60,297 bases of DNA from RGIG6374 sp045600965. GTDB taxonomy: Bacteria > Bacteroidota > Bacteroidia > Bacteroidales > UBA932. Of this stretch, positions 16,690 through 25,437 are shown in pieces. Under the pieces are notes generated by a model. It saw only the letters and a program-made list of their open reading frames with translations, had not been told where the DNA came from and did not search any database. The first letter of the stretch is position 1. The number at the start of each line of letters is the position of its first letter. Location of the stretch: positions 1 through 60,297 of the forward strand of contig JAZRYW010000014.1 in NCBI GenBank assembly GCA_045600965.1. Direction: 5' to 3'. The position numbers and the translations under genes were made by a program.

Positions 16690-17663
16690 TTAAGGAGATG
16701 TCAATCTGGCGCAGCGTGATGCGCGAAAATGACGCTGAAACCATCAACGACGTCATCAAATCCGGGAAGGCACGTTATCTGATAAACCTTTCGGAGACTC
16801 TTCACGACCACAGTTATGCCGAAATAGCCAACAGGATAGCCTCCCGCGGCAATGTCCGGCTGGTGCTCATAGCAGGTCCGTCGAGCAGCGGCAAGACCAC
16901 ATCCTCGAAGCGTCTGGCCCTTCATATGCGCGTCAACGGACTCAATCCCATAATCCTTTCGCTTGACGATTATTTCCGCAACAGGGTTGACACCCCGCTC
17001 GATGAGAACGGGCAGTATGATTTCGAATGCCTCGGCGCCCTGGACGTGCCTTTCCTCAACCGGCAGCTGGAGCAGCTCTTTTCAGGGGAAAGGGTGGAGA
17101 TTCCGAAATATGACTTCGCTTCCGGAGAAAGACGCTTCGAAGGGCAGTTCCTGCACCTCAAGGGTGATGACATACTCATAATGGAGGGCATCCACGGCCT
17201 GAATCCGGCCCTTACGGGCAGCATACCGGCAGAGAAGAAGTTCGGACTGTTCGTCTCGGTCCTCTCACCGCTCAAGATAGACGACAGATACACCATCAAC
17301 GCGGCGGACTACCGTCTGTTGAGGCGTATGGTGCGCGACAACCAGTTCCGTGGAGCGGACCCCGAGGCCACCATACTCCGCTGGCCGAGCGTAAGGTCAG
17401 GGGAGGCGAAATACATAGATCCGTATATGGATATGGCCGACTTGAAGTTCAATTCGGCCCTTATGTATGAGATGCCTATGCTCAAATGCTACGCCGAGCC
17501 GCTTCTGCAGTGCGTTCCAAAGGATTCAAAGGCATACCCGGAGGCGGAAAGGCTGCTCGATATGCTCCGCAGCCTGATTGCTCTCACACCCCAGGAGATG
17601 CGCCACATTCCTCCCGTGTCGATAGTCAGGGAGTTCATCGGCGGCTCGAGCTTCCATTATTAG
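16686..17663 (+). CDS. Uridine kinase-like nucleoside kinase, N-terminally short
   Basis: A 325-residue P-loop kinase of the uridine kinase/phosphoribulokinase family: Walker A AGPSSSGKTT (residues about 62-71), LSLDDYF lid/base motif, and a conserved RLLRRMVRDNQFRG block. From family knowledge, Bacteroides homologues are about 550 residues with an N-terminal TGS and threonyl-tRNA-synthetase-like part. That part is absent here, and the truncation point coincides with the repeat that supplies the start codon. Another ATG at 16698 is possible. The kinase domain itself appears intact. Confidence 0.8.
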   Translation: MIKEMSIWRSVMRENDAETINDVIKSGKARYLINLSETLHDHSYAEIANRIASRGNVRLVLIAGPSSSGKTTSSKRLALHMRVNGLNPIILSLDDYFRNRVDTPLDENGQYDFECLGALDVPFLNRQLEQLFSGERVEIPKYDFASGERRFEGQFLHLKGDDILIMEGIHGLNPALTGSIPAEKKFGLFVSVLSPLKIDDRYTINAADYRLLRRMVRDNQFRGADPEATILRWPSVRSGEAKYIDPYMDMADLKFNSALMYEMPMLKCYAEPLLQCVPKDSKAYPEAERLLDMLRSLIALTPQEMRHIPPVSIVREFIGGSSFHY

Positions 17664-18080
17664 TCAGTTGATGTCGAGGATGCGGGAGCCGTCGTCGCAG
17701 ACGGTGATTTTCACGCGGAGAGTCTCTTCCGGAAGGAGGTCCTCGATGTTTTCAGGCCATTCTATCAGAAGGAGTCCGTCCGACCATACATATTCCTCCC
17801 ATCCTATGTCCATCGCCTCGGAAAGCCTGTTGATGCGGTAGAAATCGAAATGATAGACGCTTCTGCCGGATGAGGTGCCGTATTCGTTGACTATCGTGAA
17901 GGTGGGGCTGTTGACTGTGTCGGTTGACCCCAGCGCCTTGCAGAGGGCCGTGATGAAGGTGGTCTTGCCGGCTCCCATACTCCCGTAGAAGGCCACGATG
18001 TTGCTGTCACCTATGGCTTCGAGGAATTCCGCCGCCGCACGGTCAAGGTCCCGGAGGTCTTTGATAACTATCCTACTCAT
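17664..18080 (-). CDS. tsaE: tRNA t6A biosynthesis ATPase
   Basis: A 138-residue P-loop protein with Walker A GSMGAGKTTF (residues about 33-42) and a PTFTIVNEY segment typical of TsaE. It partners TsaB/TsaD in making threonylcarbamoyladenosine at position 37 of ANN-decoding tRNAs. It overlaps the stop of comM by 8 bp and converges with the udk-like gene with no gap. WSDGLLLIEWPE near the C-terminus fits the family. Confidence 0.9.
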   Translation of the reverse strand: MSRIVIKDLRDLDRAAAEFLEAIGDSNIVAFYGSMGAGKTTFITALCKALGSTDTVNSPTFTIVNEYGTSSGRSVYHFDFYRINRLSEAMDIGWEEYVWSDGLLLIEWPENIEDLLPEETLRVKITVCDDGSRILDIN

Positions 18081-19605
18081 ACAAATTCTGCCTGTCGAGG
18101 TTGCGAAACTGTATCGCTTCCGAAATATGTTCCAAAGTTATCAATTTATTGCCTTCAAGGTCCGCTATGGTGCGGGATAATTTCAAAATCCTTCCGTATG
18201 CGCGCGCTGACAGGTGAAGCTTGTCGATGGCGGTGCGCAGGAACGATTCGCTGCTCTCGTCGGTGCGGCAGTGTTTTCCGATGAGGGAGGCGGTCATCTG
18301 GGCGTTGGTGAATATGCCTTCATCCCTGAACCTTTCAGCCTGGATGGCCCTTGCAGCTGCAACGCGGGCGGCAATCCGGCCGCTGCTTTCACTTTCGGTC
18401 CTGCACACCAGATTGCCTGTCTCCACTGCCGACACCTGCACGTGCAGGTCGAACCTGTCCATCAGCGGGCCGCTGATACGCGACATATAGCGCATTCTCA
18501 TACCCGGTGTGCATTTGCACCGGTCGCCGTCGCCCCAGTATCCGCAGGGGCAGGGATTCATTGATGCGACGAGCATAAACGAAGAGGGGTAGGTGATGCG
18601 GTATCTGAGCCTTGAGATGGTGACCTTGCCGTCCTCCACCGGCTGGCGGAGATTGTCCAGCAGGCTGGATGGGAATTCCGCCAGCTCGTCGAGGTAGAGC
18701 ACACCGTTGTGGGCAAGGCTTATCTCACCCGGGGTGGCGCTTGGCCCGCCTCCGATTAGCGACGTCACGCTGGCGCTGTGGTGCGGGGCGCGGAAAGGCC
18801 GTTCCCGGAGCAGTCCGCCCTGGCAGAGGGAATGCCCTGCAACGGAGTATATCTTGGTGGTTTCGAGCGACTCTTCCCTTGTCATTGGCGGCAGAATTGA
18901 GGGCAGACAGGAGGCCATCATCGATTTTCCGCTTCCGGGAGGGCCTATCATTATAAGGTTGTGTCCGCCGGCGGCGGCTATTTCGAGGGCGCGGCGGGCG
19001 AAAGGCTGCCCCTTGACGAACTTGAAGTCGTGCAGGGAGTCCGTAACCGCCTTCTCAATGCGTTCAGGGGGCTTGCAACGCAGATCGTCACAATTTTCAG
19101 CACCCTCGAGTATGCGCAATACGTCAAGAAGGTTGCGGGCCCCGTAGATCTCGATTTCGCCCACATCCGAGGCCTCCATAGCGCTTGCTGCGGGCAGTAT
19201 GCAGCCGCTGAAGGCGGCGTCCCTTGCGTGCAGGGCCACCGGGAGGGAACCGTTGACCGGCCTGAGCTCGCCGTTGAGCGCCAGTTCGCCCATAACGATG
19301 AACTCTTCCTTGCGCGACAGCAGGGCCTGGCCGGATGCGCAGAGTATGCCGATAGCGATGGCAAGGTCATAACCAGACCCCTCCTTGCGTATGTCCGCAG
19401 GGGCCATATTGATGATGATTCTTTTTCCGGGAATGCGGTACCCGCAACTGTCCAGGGCCGTGCTGACCCTCAGCAGTGATTCCCTGACAGCGCTGTCAGG
19501 CAGGCCGACGATATGTATCCCGACCCCTTGTGAACAATCGATTTCGACCGTTACGGTCATTGCCTCCAGCCCGATGGTGGTGGCACAAAATGTCTTGCAA
19601 ATCAT
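18073..19605 (-). CDS. comM: YifB/ComM family Mg-chelatase-like AAA+ ATPase
   Basis: A 510-residue cytoplasmic AAA+ protein. The N-terminal LonC-like part (residues about 5-165, GIHIVGLPDSAVRES) is followed by the Mg-chelatase domain with Walker A MIGPPGSGKSMM and Walker B LYLDELAEF, then a C-terminal helical domain with RAYGRILKLSRTIADL. ComM homologues drive branch migration during natural transformation; whether that applies here is inference. It is in an operon with tsaE. Confidence 0.92.
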   Translation of the reverse strand: MICKTFCATTIGLEAMTVTVEIDCSQGVGIHIVGLPDSAVRESLLRVSTALDSCGYRIPGKRIIINMAPADIRKEGSGYDLAIAIGILCASGQALLSRKEEFIVMGELALNGELRPVNGSLPVALHARDAAFSGCILPAASAMEASDVGEIEIYGARNLLDVLRILEGAENCDDLRCKPPERIEKAVTDSLHDFKFVKGQPFARRALEIAAAGGHNLIMIGPPGSGKSMMASCLPSILPPMTREESLETTKIYSVAGHSLCQGGLLRERPFRAPHHSASVTSLIGGGPSATPGEISLAHNGVLYLDELAEFPSSLLDNLRQPVEDGKVTISRLRYRITYPSSFMLVASMNPCPCGYWGDGDRCKCTPGMRMRYMSRISGPLMDRFDLHVQVSAVETGNLVCRTESESSGRIAARVAAARAIQAERFRDEGIFTNAQMTASLIGKHCRTDESSESFLRTAIDKLHLSARAYGRILKLSRTIADLEGNKLITLEHISEAIQFRNLDRQNLYE

Positions 19606-19678
19606 ATCTTTCTTTCCAGTGCTTCATTCAGTCCCTCAACTCAAATCGGGCAACTGGTGGGAAAGACGGTCAGAACTT
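19606..19678. other. Short gap upstream of comM
   Basis: 73 bp with no recognisable gene, between the comM start and the stop of the minus-strand beta-barrel gene. No strong -7 box is visible. Confidence 0.4.
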
Positions 19679-20824
19679 TCAGAGATGGAATCTTGCACCG
19701 ACCTCAAGCCGCAACTGCAACGGTTGTGCAGTGCGGATTGATGTCGGCTGATTGCAGTCGAAATAGTAGACGACTCCGGGATCGAAATAGATGCCGAAAC
19801 CGTCCGACACCCTGCATTCCACGCCGATGCCGGCGTTTACGGAATACTGCAGTCCGCTGACCGGCGAACTGGTTGTGATGCCATTATAAGTCAGTTTTTG
19901 GGATAATCCTTTTTCAACGGTACCTCCCGCCTCGGCATAGAAGGTGAACCTTCCTTTTTCGTTGGCCCTGAAATAAAGCTCGACAGGTATCCCGACATAC
20001 TGCAGGCGGCTTGTCACCTTGTAGAAGGATCCGTCGTCCATAGTCTTGTTTATCAGGGCGTCGAAAGAGTTGCTCAGAAGGGTGTAGTCAACGCCTGCGC
20101 CTATCGCGAAGTGTCTGCCGAAGGGCAGCTGGGCCTGGATGCCGACCGATATGGGAAGGGCGTATGAAGGCTCGGAAACGGGGTTGACCACAGCACCCTG
20201 GGCTACGCCGTTCTCGCCGGGGAGCATCATCGGAGAGGGTACGAACATACCGTTTCTGCCAGTGGCGCCCATATTGGAATTGACGGCCAGAGTTATGCCT
20301 TTGCGACGTGATACCGGACTCTCCTCGAAGAGTTCATCCTCAGGGAAGGGGAAATCCGTTGGTATATTATGGTATTGATGTGTTGTGTTGTCGGAAGTCT
20401 TTTCCGCCACGGCATCTGCGCTTTTGGCGGAGGGCTGTGCGGAAGGCTCACCGGCGGCCTGTCCTTCATCTGAAGGAACGGCTTCGGCCAGAGCCCTGGA
20501 TTTGACGATTATCGAACGCCTCAACTGTCTGTCAATTGAAGCGGGGTCCGCATCTTCGAGAGGATTGGCGACATCAAGGACGGCGGCCGTTTCAGAAGGC
20601 GTCCTGCCATCGGAGGAAACACTGCCCTGAGGGGAGTGAAGGAGGAATATTCCGGCCACCAGGCAGGCTGCGGCGACGCCTGCGACGCTGCTCCAGCGCA
20701 CAATCAGCGCCCTGCGGCGCTTTGCGGCCAGCTTTCCGCTCACGGCTTCCCAGACTTCCTCGCCTACGGGCATCGTGAAGTCCTGAAGCTGCTGCCTGAT
20801 ATTCTGTTCAAAATCCATAGTCAT
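19679..20824 (-). CDS. Anti-sigma-like protein with outer-membrane beta-barrel domain
   Basis: A 381-residue protein. The first 35 residues are polar and cytoplasmic-like (FEQNIRQQLQDF), followed by one membrane helix (about 43-62), a low-complexity periplasmic linker (about 65-155) and a C-terminal beta-barrel-like region of alternating hydrophobic strands ending ...QLRLEVGARFHL. A C-terminal aromatic/hydrophobic strand fits outer-membrane insertion. It is coupled to the ECF sigma factor by an ATGA overlap, which points to an anti-sigma role. Inner-membrane helix and barrel in one chain is a Bacteroidota-type arrangement whose topology is unsettled. Confidence 0.65.
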   Translation of the reverse strand: MTMDFEQNIRQQLQDFTMPVGEEVWEAVSGKLAAKRRRALIVRWSSVAGVAAACLVAGIFLLHSPQGSVSSDGRTPSETAAVLDVANPLEDADPASIDRQLRRSIIVKSRALAEAVPSDEGQAAGEPSAQPSAKSADAVAEKTSDNTTHQYHNIPTDFPFPEDELFEESPVSRRKGITLAVNSNMGATGRNGMFVPSPMMLPGENGVAQGAVVNPVSEPSYALPISVGIQAQLPFGRHFAIGAGVDYTLLSNSFDALINKTMDDGSFYKVTSRLQYVGIPVELYFRANEKGRFTFYAEAGGTVEKGLSQKLTYNGITTSSPVSGLQYSVNAGIGVECRVSDGFGIYFDPGVVYYFDCNQPTSIRTAQPLQLRLEVGARFHL

Positions 20825-21381
20825 CGTTCATAGCCCGCCTTTTCCAGTTCTTTCTGCAGCCAGGCGCGGGCGCGGCTCAACTGCGAACGTGACGCCACTT
20901 CGCTGATACCCAGCGTTGCGGCAATTTCCTGATGGGACAGCTCCTCGAACACGAAGAGGTTGAACACAGCCCTGTAACTGTCAGGCATCGAGGCCACGAT
21001 CTGCAGCAGCTCCTTTGCCGACAACTCTTCGAAGGCGGAACTTCCGGTCCTGTCGAATTCCGTCGTGGGACCGATCTCGTCGGCCTCGCGGAGGGCGTTC
21101 TTCCTGCGGAGCTCCATAAGCGCCGTCGTGACGAAGATACGTCTTGCCCAACCTTCGAAAGAACCCTGTCCCCTGTATGAACCAAGTTTCCCGAACAAGG
21201 TCACGAATCCATCCTGCAACACATCCCTGGCTGCCTCGGCATCTCCCATATATCGGACGCAAACAGGAAACATACGCGGCGCCAATCGCTCGTATAATTC
21301 CCTCTGGGCCTTTGGATTGCCCTTCTTGCACCCTTCTATGATCTCCTGTTCCGGGGCTGATACAGGAACGACTTTGTCCAT
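20821..21381 (-). CDS. ECF RNA polymerase sigma factor
   Basis: A 186-residue sigma-70 family factor with region 2 (residues about 25-90, including AARDVLQDGFVTLFGKL and FEGWARRIF) and region 4 (about 130-180, SHQEIAATLGISEVASRSQL). It recruits RNA polymerase to specific promoters. A TAAATTTG -7 box lies upstream at 21402-21409. The ATGA overlap with the following membrane/beta-barrel gene suggests a sigma/anti-sigma pair. Confidence 0.93.
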   Translation of the reverse strand: MDKVVPVSAPEQEIIEGCKKGNPKAQRELYERLAPRMFPVCVRYMGDAEAARDVLQDGFVTLFGKLGSYRGQGSFEGWARRIFVTTALMELRRKNALREADEIGPTTEFDRTGSSAFEELSAKELLQIVASMPDSYRAVFNLFVFEELSHQEIAATLGISEVASRSQLSRARAWLQKELEKAGYER

Positions 21382-21401
21382 ACAACGTCAGATAATAGAT
21401 G

Positions 21402-21409
21402 CAAATTTA
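21402..21409 (-). promoter_or_regulatory. -7 box of the ECF sigma gene
   Basis: TAAATTTG on the minus strand, 20 bp before the ATG. Confidence 0.5.
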
Positions 21410-21516
21410 CCCAAAAATGTTGCAGAATTGTTACAAATTTCGGGCAATCTTCTCTCAGGTTCCGGATCGCATCGGCGAGGCTCTGAACTTTGCCGTCAAG
21501 GTGTTCGAAAATTTGC

Positions 21517-21524
21517 TACCTTTG
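21517..21524 (+). promoter_or_regulatory. -7 box of the GH43-like gene
   Basis: TACCTTTG, 30 bp before the ATG at 21555. Confidence 0.55.
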
Positions 21525-21554
21525 TTCTATTATAACCAACCAAACTTTCAACCG

Positions 21555-22724
21555 ATGCGAATTCTAGAAAAAATCATTGCCATTGCAGCTTCCTTTGCAA
21601 TAGCAGGCTGTTCTTCAGCCCTGAAAACAACTGAGCAGGCAAAGCTTTACCCTGTTGCACAGCCGGGTGAACAGGCTCCGCTCGCCAATCCCGGACAGAA
21701 GAACTTCGGCGGTTCTGCCATTGTACCTGCAACTCGGGATACAGCAGCCATAAATGCTGCAATGAGAGCCCGTATGGCTGAGATGAACAGGATCAGAACC
21801 GTTCATTTCAATGATCTTTCAATGTCCGACCCTTATATCTATGCAGATCCTCAGACCAGGACATACTACCTCACCTCATCAGGTGGACGTATGTGGAAGA
21901 GCAAGGATTTCGTGATGTGGGAAGGCCCTTACAACATCGTCAATCTTGAAGGGACCTGGATGCAGAGAGCAGGTTTCGCAGCCGCAGCTGAGATTCACAA
22001 GATAGGTGACTGGTACTATTATGCAGGAACCTGGAGTGACCACAGCGATCTTATCCAGCAGGTGCCCAGAAGATACAACGTACCTCACAACCAGACAGTG
22101 CTTCTCCGCTCAAAGAACGTGGAGGGACCCTACGAGGTGTATGACGAGAATCCTGATCACGACTTCCAGCCGCGCAAGGATGACTGCATCGACGGCACTC
22201 TCTATCAGGAGAACGGCAAGATCTATATGGTCTACGTACACGAATGGACACAGCTCATCGACGGTACTATGGAGTATGTCGAGCTTTCTTCGGACCTCAA
22301 GAAGACCATTACCGAGCCGATCTGTATGTTCCGCGCTTCTGAAAACCCTTCTTGCGGCGAGATGAACGGACTTGGAGAGGCAACGTTCGGACTTAAGATG
22401 CCGGGTTGGGTTACCGATGGTCCCCAGATGTTCCGCACTCAGACAGGCAAGCTCGGTATGCTTTGGGCCACCTGGGGCAAGGAGCGTTATTTCCAGGCTG
22501 TCTGCTACTCGGAATCAGGTACAATCGCAGGCCCCTGGATACAGGAACCGGAACCGTTCCTCGCCAACAACTCAGGCCACGGTATGCTCTTCAGGACATT
22601 TGAAGGTGAGCTCAGATACATCGTTCACCACGTGGAAGGCAACGGTCCCCGCAAACCACAGCTCTGGACAGTTGACGATAGCGGTGACAAACTTGTCCTC
22701 GGACATATCATCGATGTGAAATAA
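21555..22724 (+). CDS. GH43-like five-bladed propeller lipoprotein
   Basis: A 389-residue protein with a lipoprotein signal (IAIAASFAIAGCSS). The rest matches the glycoside hydrolase family 43 layout: an early SDPYIYADPQTRTYYLTSS strand with the candidate general-base Asp, a central DDCIDGTLYQENGKIYMVY and a C-terminal HGMLFRTFEGELRYIVHH blade. Such enzymes cleave arabinose- or xylose-containing glycans. The start at 21555 was chosen for the signal peptide and the TACCTTTG box; the open frame upstream is not needed. It stands alone rather than in a polysaccharide utilisation locus. Confidence 0.82.
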   Translation: MRILEKIIAIAASFAIAGCSSALKTTEQAKLYPVAQPGEQAPLANPGQKNFGGSAIVPATRDTAAINAAMRARMAEMNRIRTVHFNDLSMSDPYIYADPQTRTYYLTSSGGRMWKSKDFVMWEGPYNIVNLEGTWMQRAGFAAAAEIHKIGDWYYYAGTWSDHSDLIQQVPRRYNVPHNQTVLLRSKNVEGPYEVYDENPDHDFQPRKDDCIDGTLYQENGKIYMVYVHEWTQLIDGTMEYVELSSDLKKTITEPICMFRASENPSCGEMNGLGEATFGLKMPGWVTDGPQMFRTQTGKLGMLWATWGKERYFQAVCYSESGTIAGPWIQEPEPFLANNSGHGMLFRTFEGELRYIVHHVEGNGPRKPQLWTVDDSGDKLVLGHIIDVK

Positions 22725-22747
22725 GCTGTACCACGGTTCGCATAATA

Positions 22748-23158
22748 TTATACGGAAAAAATCGCATTCAAATCGTGACTGAGAGTGGCAAGTCCGGAAC
22801 AAATTCTTTCAGCTTGAGCTTTGCGGGGTTTCGTGCCTTTGGTGTATGACCAGAGCTGTTTCTGGTCTATCCCTGTTATCTTGGAAAGGGAGGAAAGGGT
22901 AAACGCTCCTGATTTGACGTAATAATCAATGATGCTCCTGGCATCAAGTAAATATACTATCTCATATTCCTCATCAAGGAATTGTGGATACTTGAACCCC
23001 TCGGAGATAGCCGTTTCCCGGTAGAATGCCATTTGCTGGAGCATATCCGCTTTTGCATCCTCAACAGTGGGACCCATTCCGGAAAATATTTCCTTTTCGC
23101 AGTAAACGCTGTAAGTGCCGTCAGAAGCTCTTTCAATAATCGCCGGGATAGTTTTCAT
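22748..23158 (-). CDS. hicB: HicB family antitoxin
   Basis: A 136-residue antitoxin. The N-terminal half (about 1-70, AIIERASDGTYSVYCEKE) has the partial RNase H-like HicB fold. The C-terminal half carries a helix-turn-helix (SLSKITGIDQKQLWSYTKG) that should autoregulate the operon and counter the HicA mRNA interferase. The toxin gene is upstream on the same strand, but a 164-bp REP/MITE copy separates the two, where hicA and hicB are normally adjacent. Confidence 0.85.
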   Translation of the reverse strand: MKTIPAIIERASDGTYSVYCEKEIFSGMGPTVEDAKADMLQQMAFYRETAISEGFKYPQFLDEEYEIVYLLDARSIIDYYVKSGAFTLSSLSKITGIDQKQLWSYTKGTKPRKAQAERICSGLATLSHDLNAIFSV

Positions 23159-23193
23159 AATACAATATCGTCGTTTGTTTCCGTATATGACTT

Positions 23194-23357
23194 AGAATCT
23201 GTTTTGAAATGATTAACTTCAATACTTATGTTTCTTTTTCGCATATTTTTCGATGCTTTTCAGTCACAACGGACCCCCGTTGCTCCTTCAAATCATCAAA
23301 AAATCTACTGAAAAATAACCTATAATCATTTTCGTGAACCATTTCAAAACAGATTCT
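23194..23357 (-). mobile_element. REP/MITE-like element, copy c, inside hicAB
   Basis: A full 164-bp copy with perfect terminal repeats. On the minus strand the central hairpin CAACGG-GGGT-CCGTTG is preserved although the loop differs from copy a, and the 38-codon frame (23226-23342) is intact, a GGT to GGG change being silent. The element starts on the last base of the hicA stop codon and points in the direction of hicA and hicB transcription. Confidence 0.85.
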
Positions 23358-23536
23358 TATTTCAGTTCCATATCTTTTCTCATCTTTCTCTCCAATCCCT
23401 TTCCTATTTCGTCACCTCTGTGATAAGGGACAGGGTAGGTTTTCGAGCCTTTCTTGAAGATAACGTGACTGCCTGACTGGCGGATTTTAACCCACCCGTT
23501 AGCTATGGCCATTTTAACAAATTCATCCGCCTTCAT
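23357..23536 (-). CDS. hicA: HicA family toxin (mRNA interferase)
   Basis: A 59-residue protein with the compact dsRBD-like HicA fold. MKADEFVKMAIANGWVKIRQ is followed by the active-site GSHVIFKKG with its catalytic His, then a basic C-terminus. It degrades mRNA when HicB is limiting. The MKAD start was chosen over an upstream Met because the -7 box TATATTTG (23558-23565) lies 22 bp before it. The stop codon abuts REP/MITE copy c. Confidence 0.88.
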   Translation of the reverse strand: MKADEFVKMAIANGWVKIRQSGSHVIFKKGSKTYPVPYHRGDEIGKGLERKMRKDMELK

Positions 23537-23814
23537 AATCCACAAGGTCAAGCAGTACAAATATAGCCAGATTTCTATTATTTACAAAATAGATTAATAG
23601 AAATATTACTATCAACCTTATAATGATCTTCCTATTGATTTGATTTCCTTTCTGACCTCGTTTGATATTTCGAAAGAGAACATTATCTTTACAACTGGTG
23701 GTGTTAAACCACCGTAAGAAGTGGTAGTTCAAGACAATAAAACGGGATTGGCAGGCCCTGTAGGTGCAGGGATTGATAAAAATAAGTACCTTTGACTTCT
23801 GATAGGTGATATTA
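23537..23814. other. Divergent intergenic with promoters
   Basis: No gene seen. It holds the hicA -7 box (23558-23565, minus), a hairpin GGTGGTGTTAAACCACC near 23697, and TACCTTTG at 23787-23794 (plus) for the flippase. Base composition shifts to AT-rich here, marking the left edge of the polysaccharide locus. Confidence 0.5.
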
Positions 23815-25368
23815 ATGGCTCAAGGGGGATCATACGCAAGAACAAGGAACAGCCTGCGCAACAGTTTTGTCGCTGTGGGGCTGCAGATTGTCTCTCTGCT
23901 TATCGGATTCTGGTCCAGAAGGGTGTTCCTGAACCATCTCGGGACGGAAGTGCTGGGACTTAACACAACTGCTACCAGCCTCCTCCAGTTTCTCAATCTT
24001 GCTGAAATGGGAATCGGCAGTGCAATTGCCGTAACGCTCTACAAGCCTATCTTTGAAAATGACAGGAAGAGCATTCGTGAGATAGTTGCCCTCCAGGGAT
24101 GGATGTATCGTACCATTGCTCTGATAGTTATGGGCGGAAGCGCGGTGATGATGTGCTTCTTCCCGCTGATATTCAGCAAGACTACACTGCCACTCTGGTA
24201 TGCCTACGCCTCATTCGGAGTCCTCCTGTACAGTTCCCTCCTCGGCTACTTCTTCAACTACAAGCAGATACTGCTCGATGCTCATCAGCAGAATTACAAG
24301 ATTCAGCTTACAGCCAAACTTACGAGTATCTTCAAGCTTATTGCTCAGGCTCTTGCGGTAAAGTTCCTTGATAACGGGTATGTGTGGTGGCTCATCCTTG
24401 AGGTTGTTTTTGCGACATTTACTACCATACTGCTTTCACTTACTGTCAATAAATCTTTCCCTTATATCAAGGAGAAAATTGAATCACCTGCCGGACTCAG
24501 ACACAAGTATCCTATTGTTTTCAAAAAAGTCAAACAGTTGTTTGTTCACAAGATTGGAGGCTTTGTTGTAAATCAGTTTCCTCCTGTTCTGATTTATGGA
24601 TTTGCCACATTGACACTTGTGGCCAAATATGGCAATTATTTGCTGTTCACGAACAATCTTTCATATATTCTTTCGGCCTGCTTCCTTGGTCTGGCTGCCA
24701 GTGTGGGCAATATGGTTGCATCTAATGACAGAGCGCTTACCATCAAAGTTTTCAGAGAACTTTTCAGCATCCGCTTTCTTATGACTGCGGTCTGCTGTAT
24801 CTGTATGTGGATACTGGTTGAGCCGTTCATCTGCCTTTGGATTGGAGAAGAGTATCTTCTGGATAGTTCCACTCTTATTCTGATGGTAGTCGCGTTCTAT
24901 ATCTCAAATTCCCGAACCGTCATAGATACGTTCATCAACGCATACGGTTTGTTCAGAGATATATGGGCTCCGGTTGTCGAGGTGATACTGAATCTCTCTC
25001 TCTCAATATTCTTCGGCAGTATTTACGGCTTGAATGGAATTTTGTCTGGATTGATAATCAGCGAGTTGCTAATCGTCAAAATATGGAAGCCATACTTCCT
25101 TTTCCGCTACGGTCTGGAAATTCCTTGGCTTGATTATATAAGGATTAATCTGAAACACCTTCTGATCGGGGCTTCAACGGCTGTGCTACTCCAGTTTGTC
25201 TTAAAATACGTCAAGATTGATGCTTCAGCCTCATTCGGCGCATTTTTCATATATGCATCTATTATTTTCATTGTCAGCACATTAATCCTTTTTGCTCTGT
25301 TATATCTGTTTGAGCCAGGAATGCGGAGCTTTACGGATAGAATGTTTAATATCTTCGGCAAAAAATAA
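23815..25368 (+). CDS. Polysaccharide flippase (Wzx-like)
   Basis: A 517-residue inner-membrane protein with about 12-14 hydrophobic segments, of the polysaccharide biosynthesis/MOP family. It moves lipid-linked repeat units across the inner membrane for O-antigen or capsule. The N-terminus RNSLRNSFVAVGLQIVSLL and the LGTEVLGLNTTATSLLQFLN segment are typical. The ATG at 23815 was preferred over an in-frame GTG at 23806. It opens the AT-rich polysaccharide locus. No Wzy polymerase was recognised nearby. Confidence 0.88.
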   Translation: MAQGGSYARTRNSLRNSFVAVGLQIVSLLIGFWSRRVFLNHLGTEVLGLNTTATSLLQFLNLAEMGIGSAIAVTLYKPIFENDRKSIREIVALQGWMYRTIALIVMGGSAVMMCFFPLIFSKTTLPLWYAYASFGVLLYSSLLGYFFNYKQILLDAHQQNYKIQLTAKLTSIFKLIAQALAVKFLDNGYVWWLILEVVFATFTTILLSLTVNKSFPYIKEKIESPAGLRHKYPIVFKKVKQLFVHKIGGFVVNQFPPVLIYGFATLTLVAKYGNYLLFTNNLSYILSACFLGLAASVGNMVASNDRALTIKVFRELFSIRFLMTAVCCICMWILVEPFICLWIGEEYLLDSSTLILMVVAFYISNSRTVIDTFINAYGLFRDIWAPVVEVILNLSLSIFFGSIYGLNGILSGLIISELLIVKIWKPYFLFRYGLEIPWLDYIRINLKHLLIGASTAVLLQFVLKYVKIDASASFGAFFIYASIIFIVSTLILFALLYLFEPGMRSFTDRMFNIFGKK

Positions 25369-25425
25369 ATCGTATTTTTATTATGCATATTGTAATATAC
25401 ATTTTGTATAATGCAAAATAGCTAT

Positions 25426-25433
25426 TACCTTTG
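25426..25433 (+). promoter_or_regulatory. -7 box of the AAA ATPase gene
   Basis: TACCTTTG ends 4 bp before the ATG at 25438, implying a leaderless or nearly leaderless transcript. Confidence 0.55.
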
Positions 25434-25437
25434 CGGT

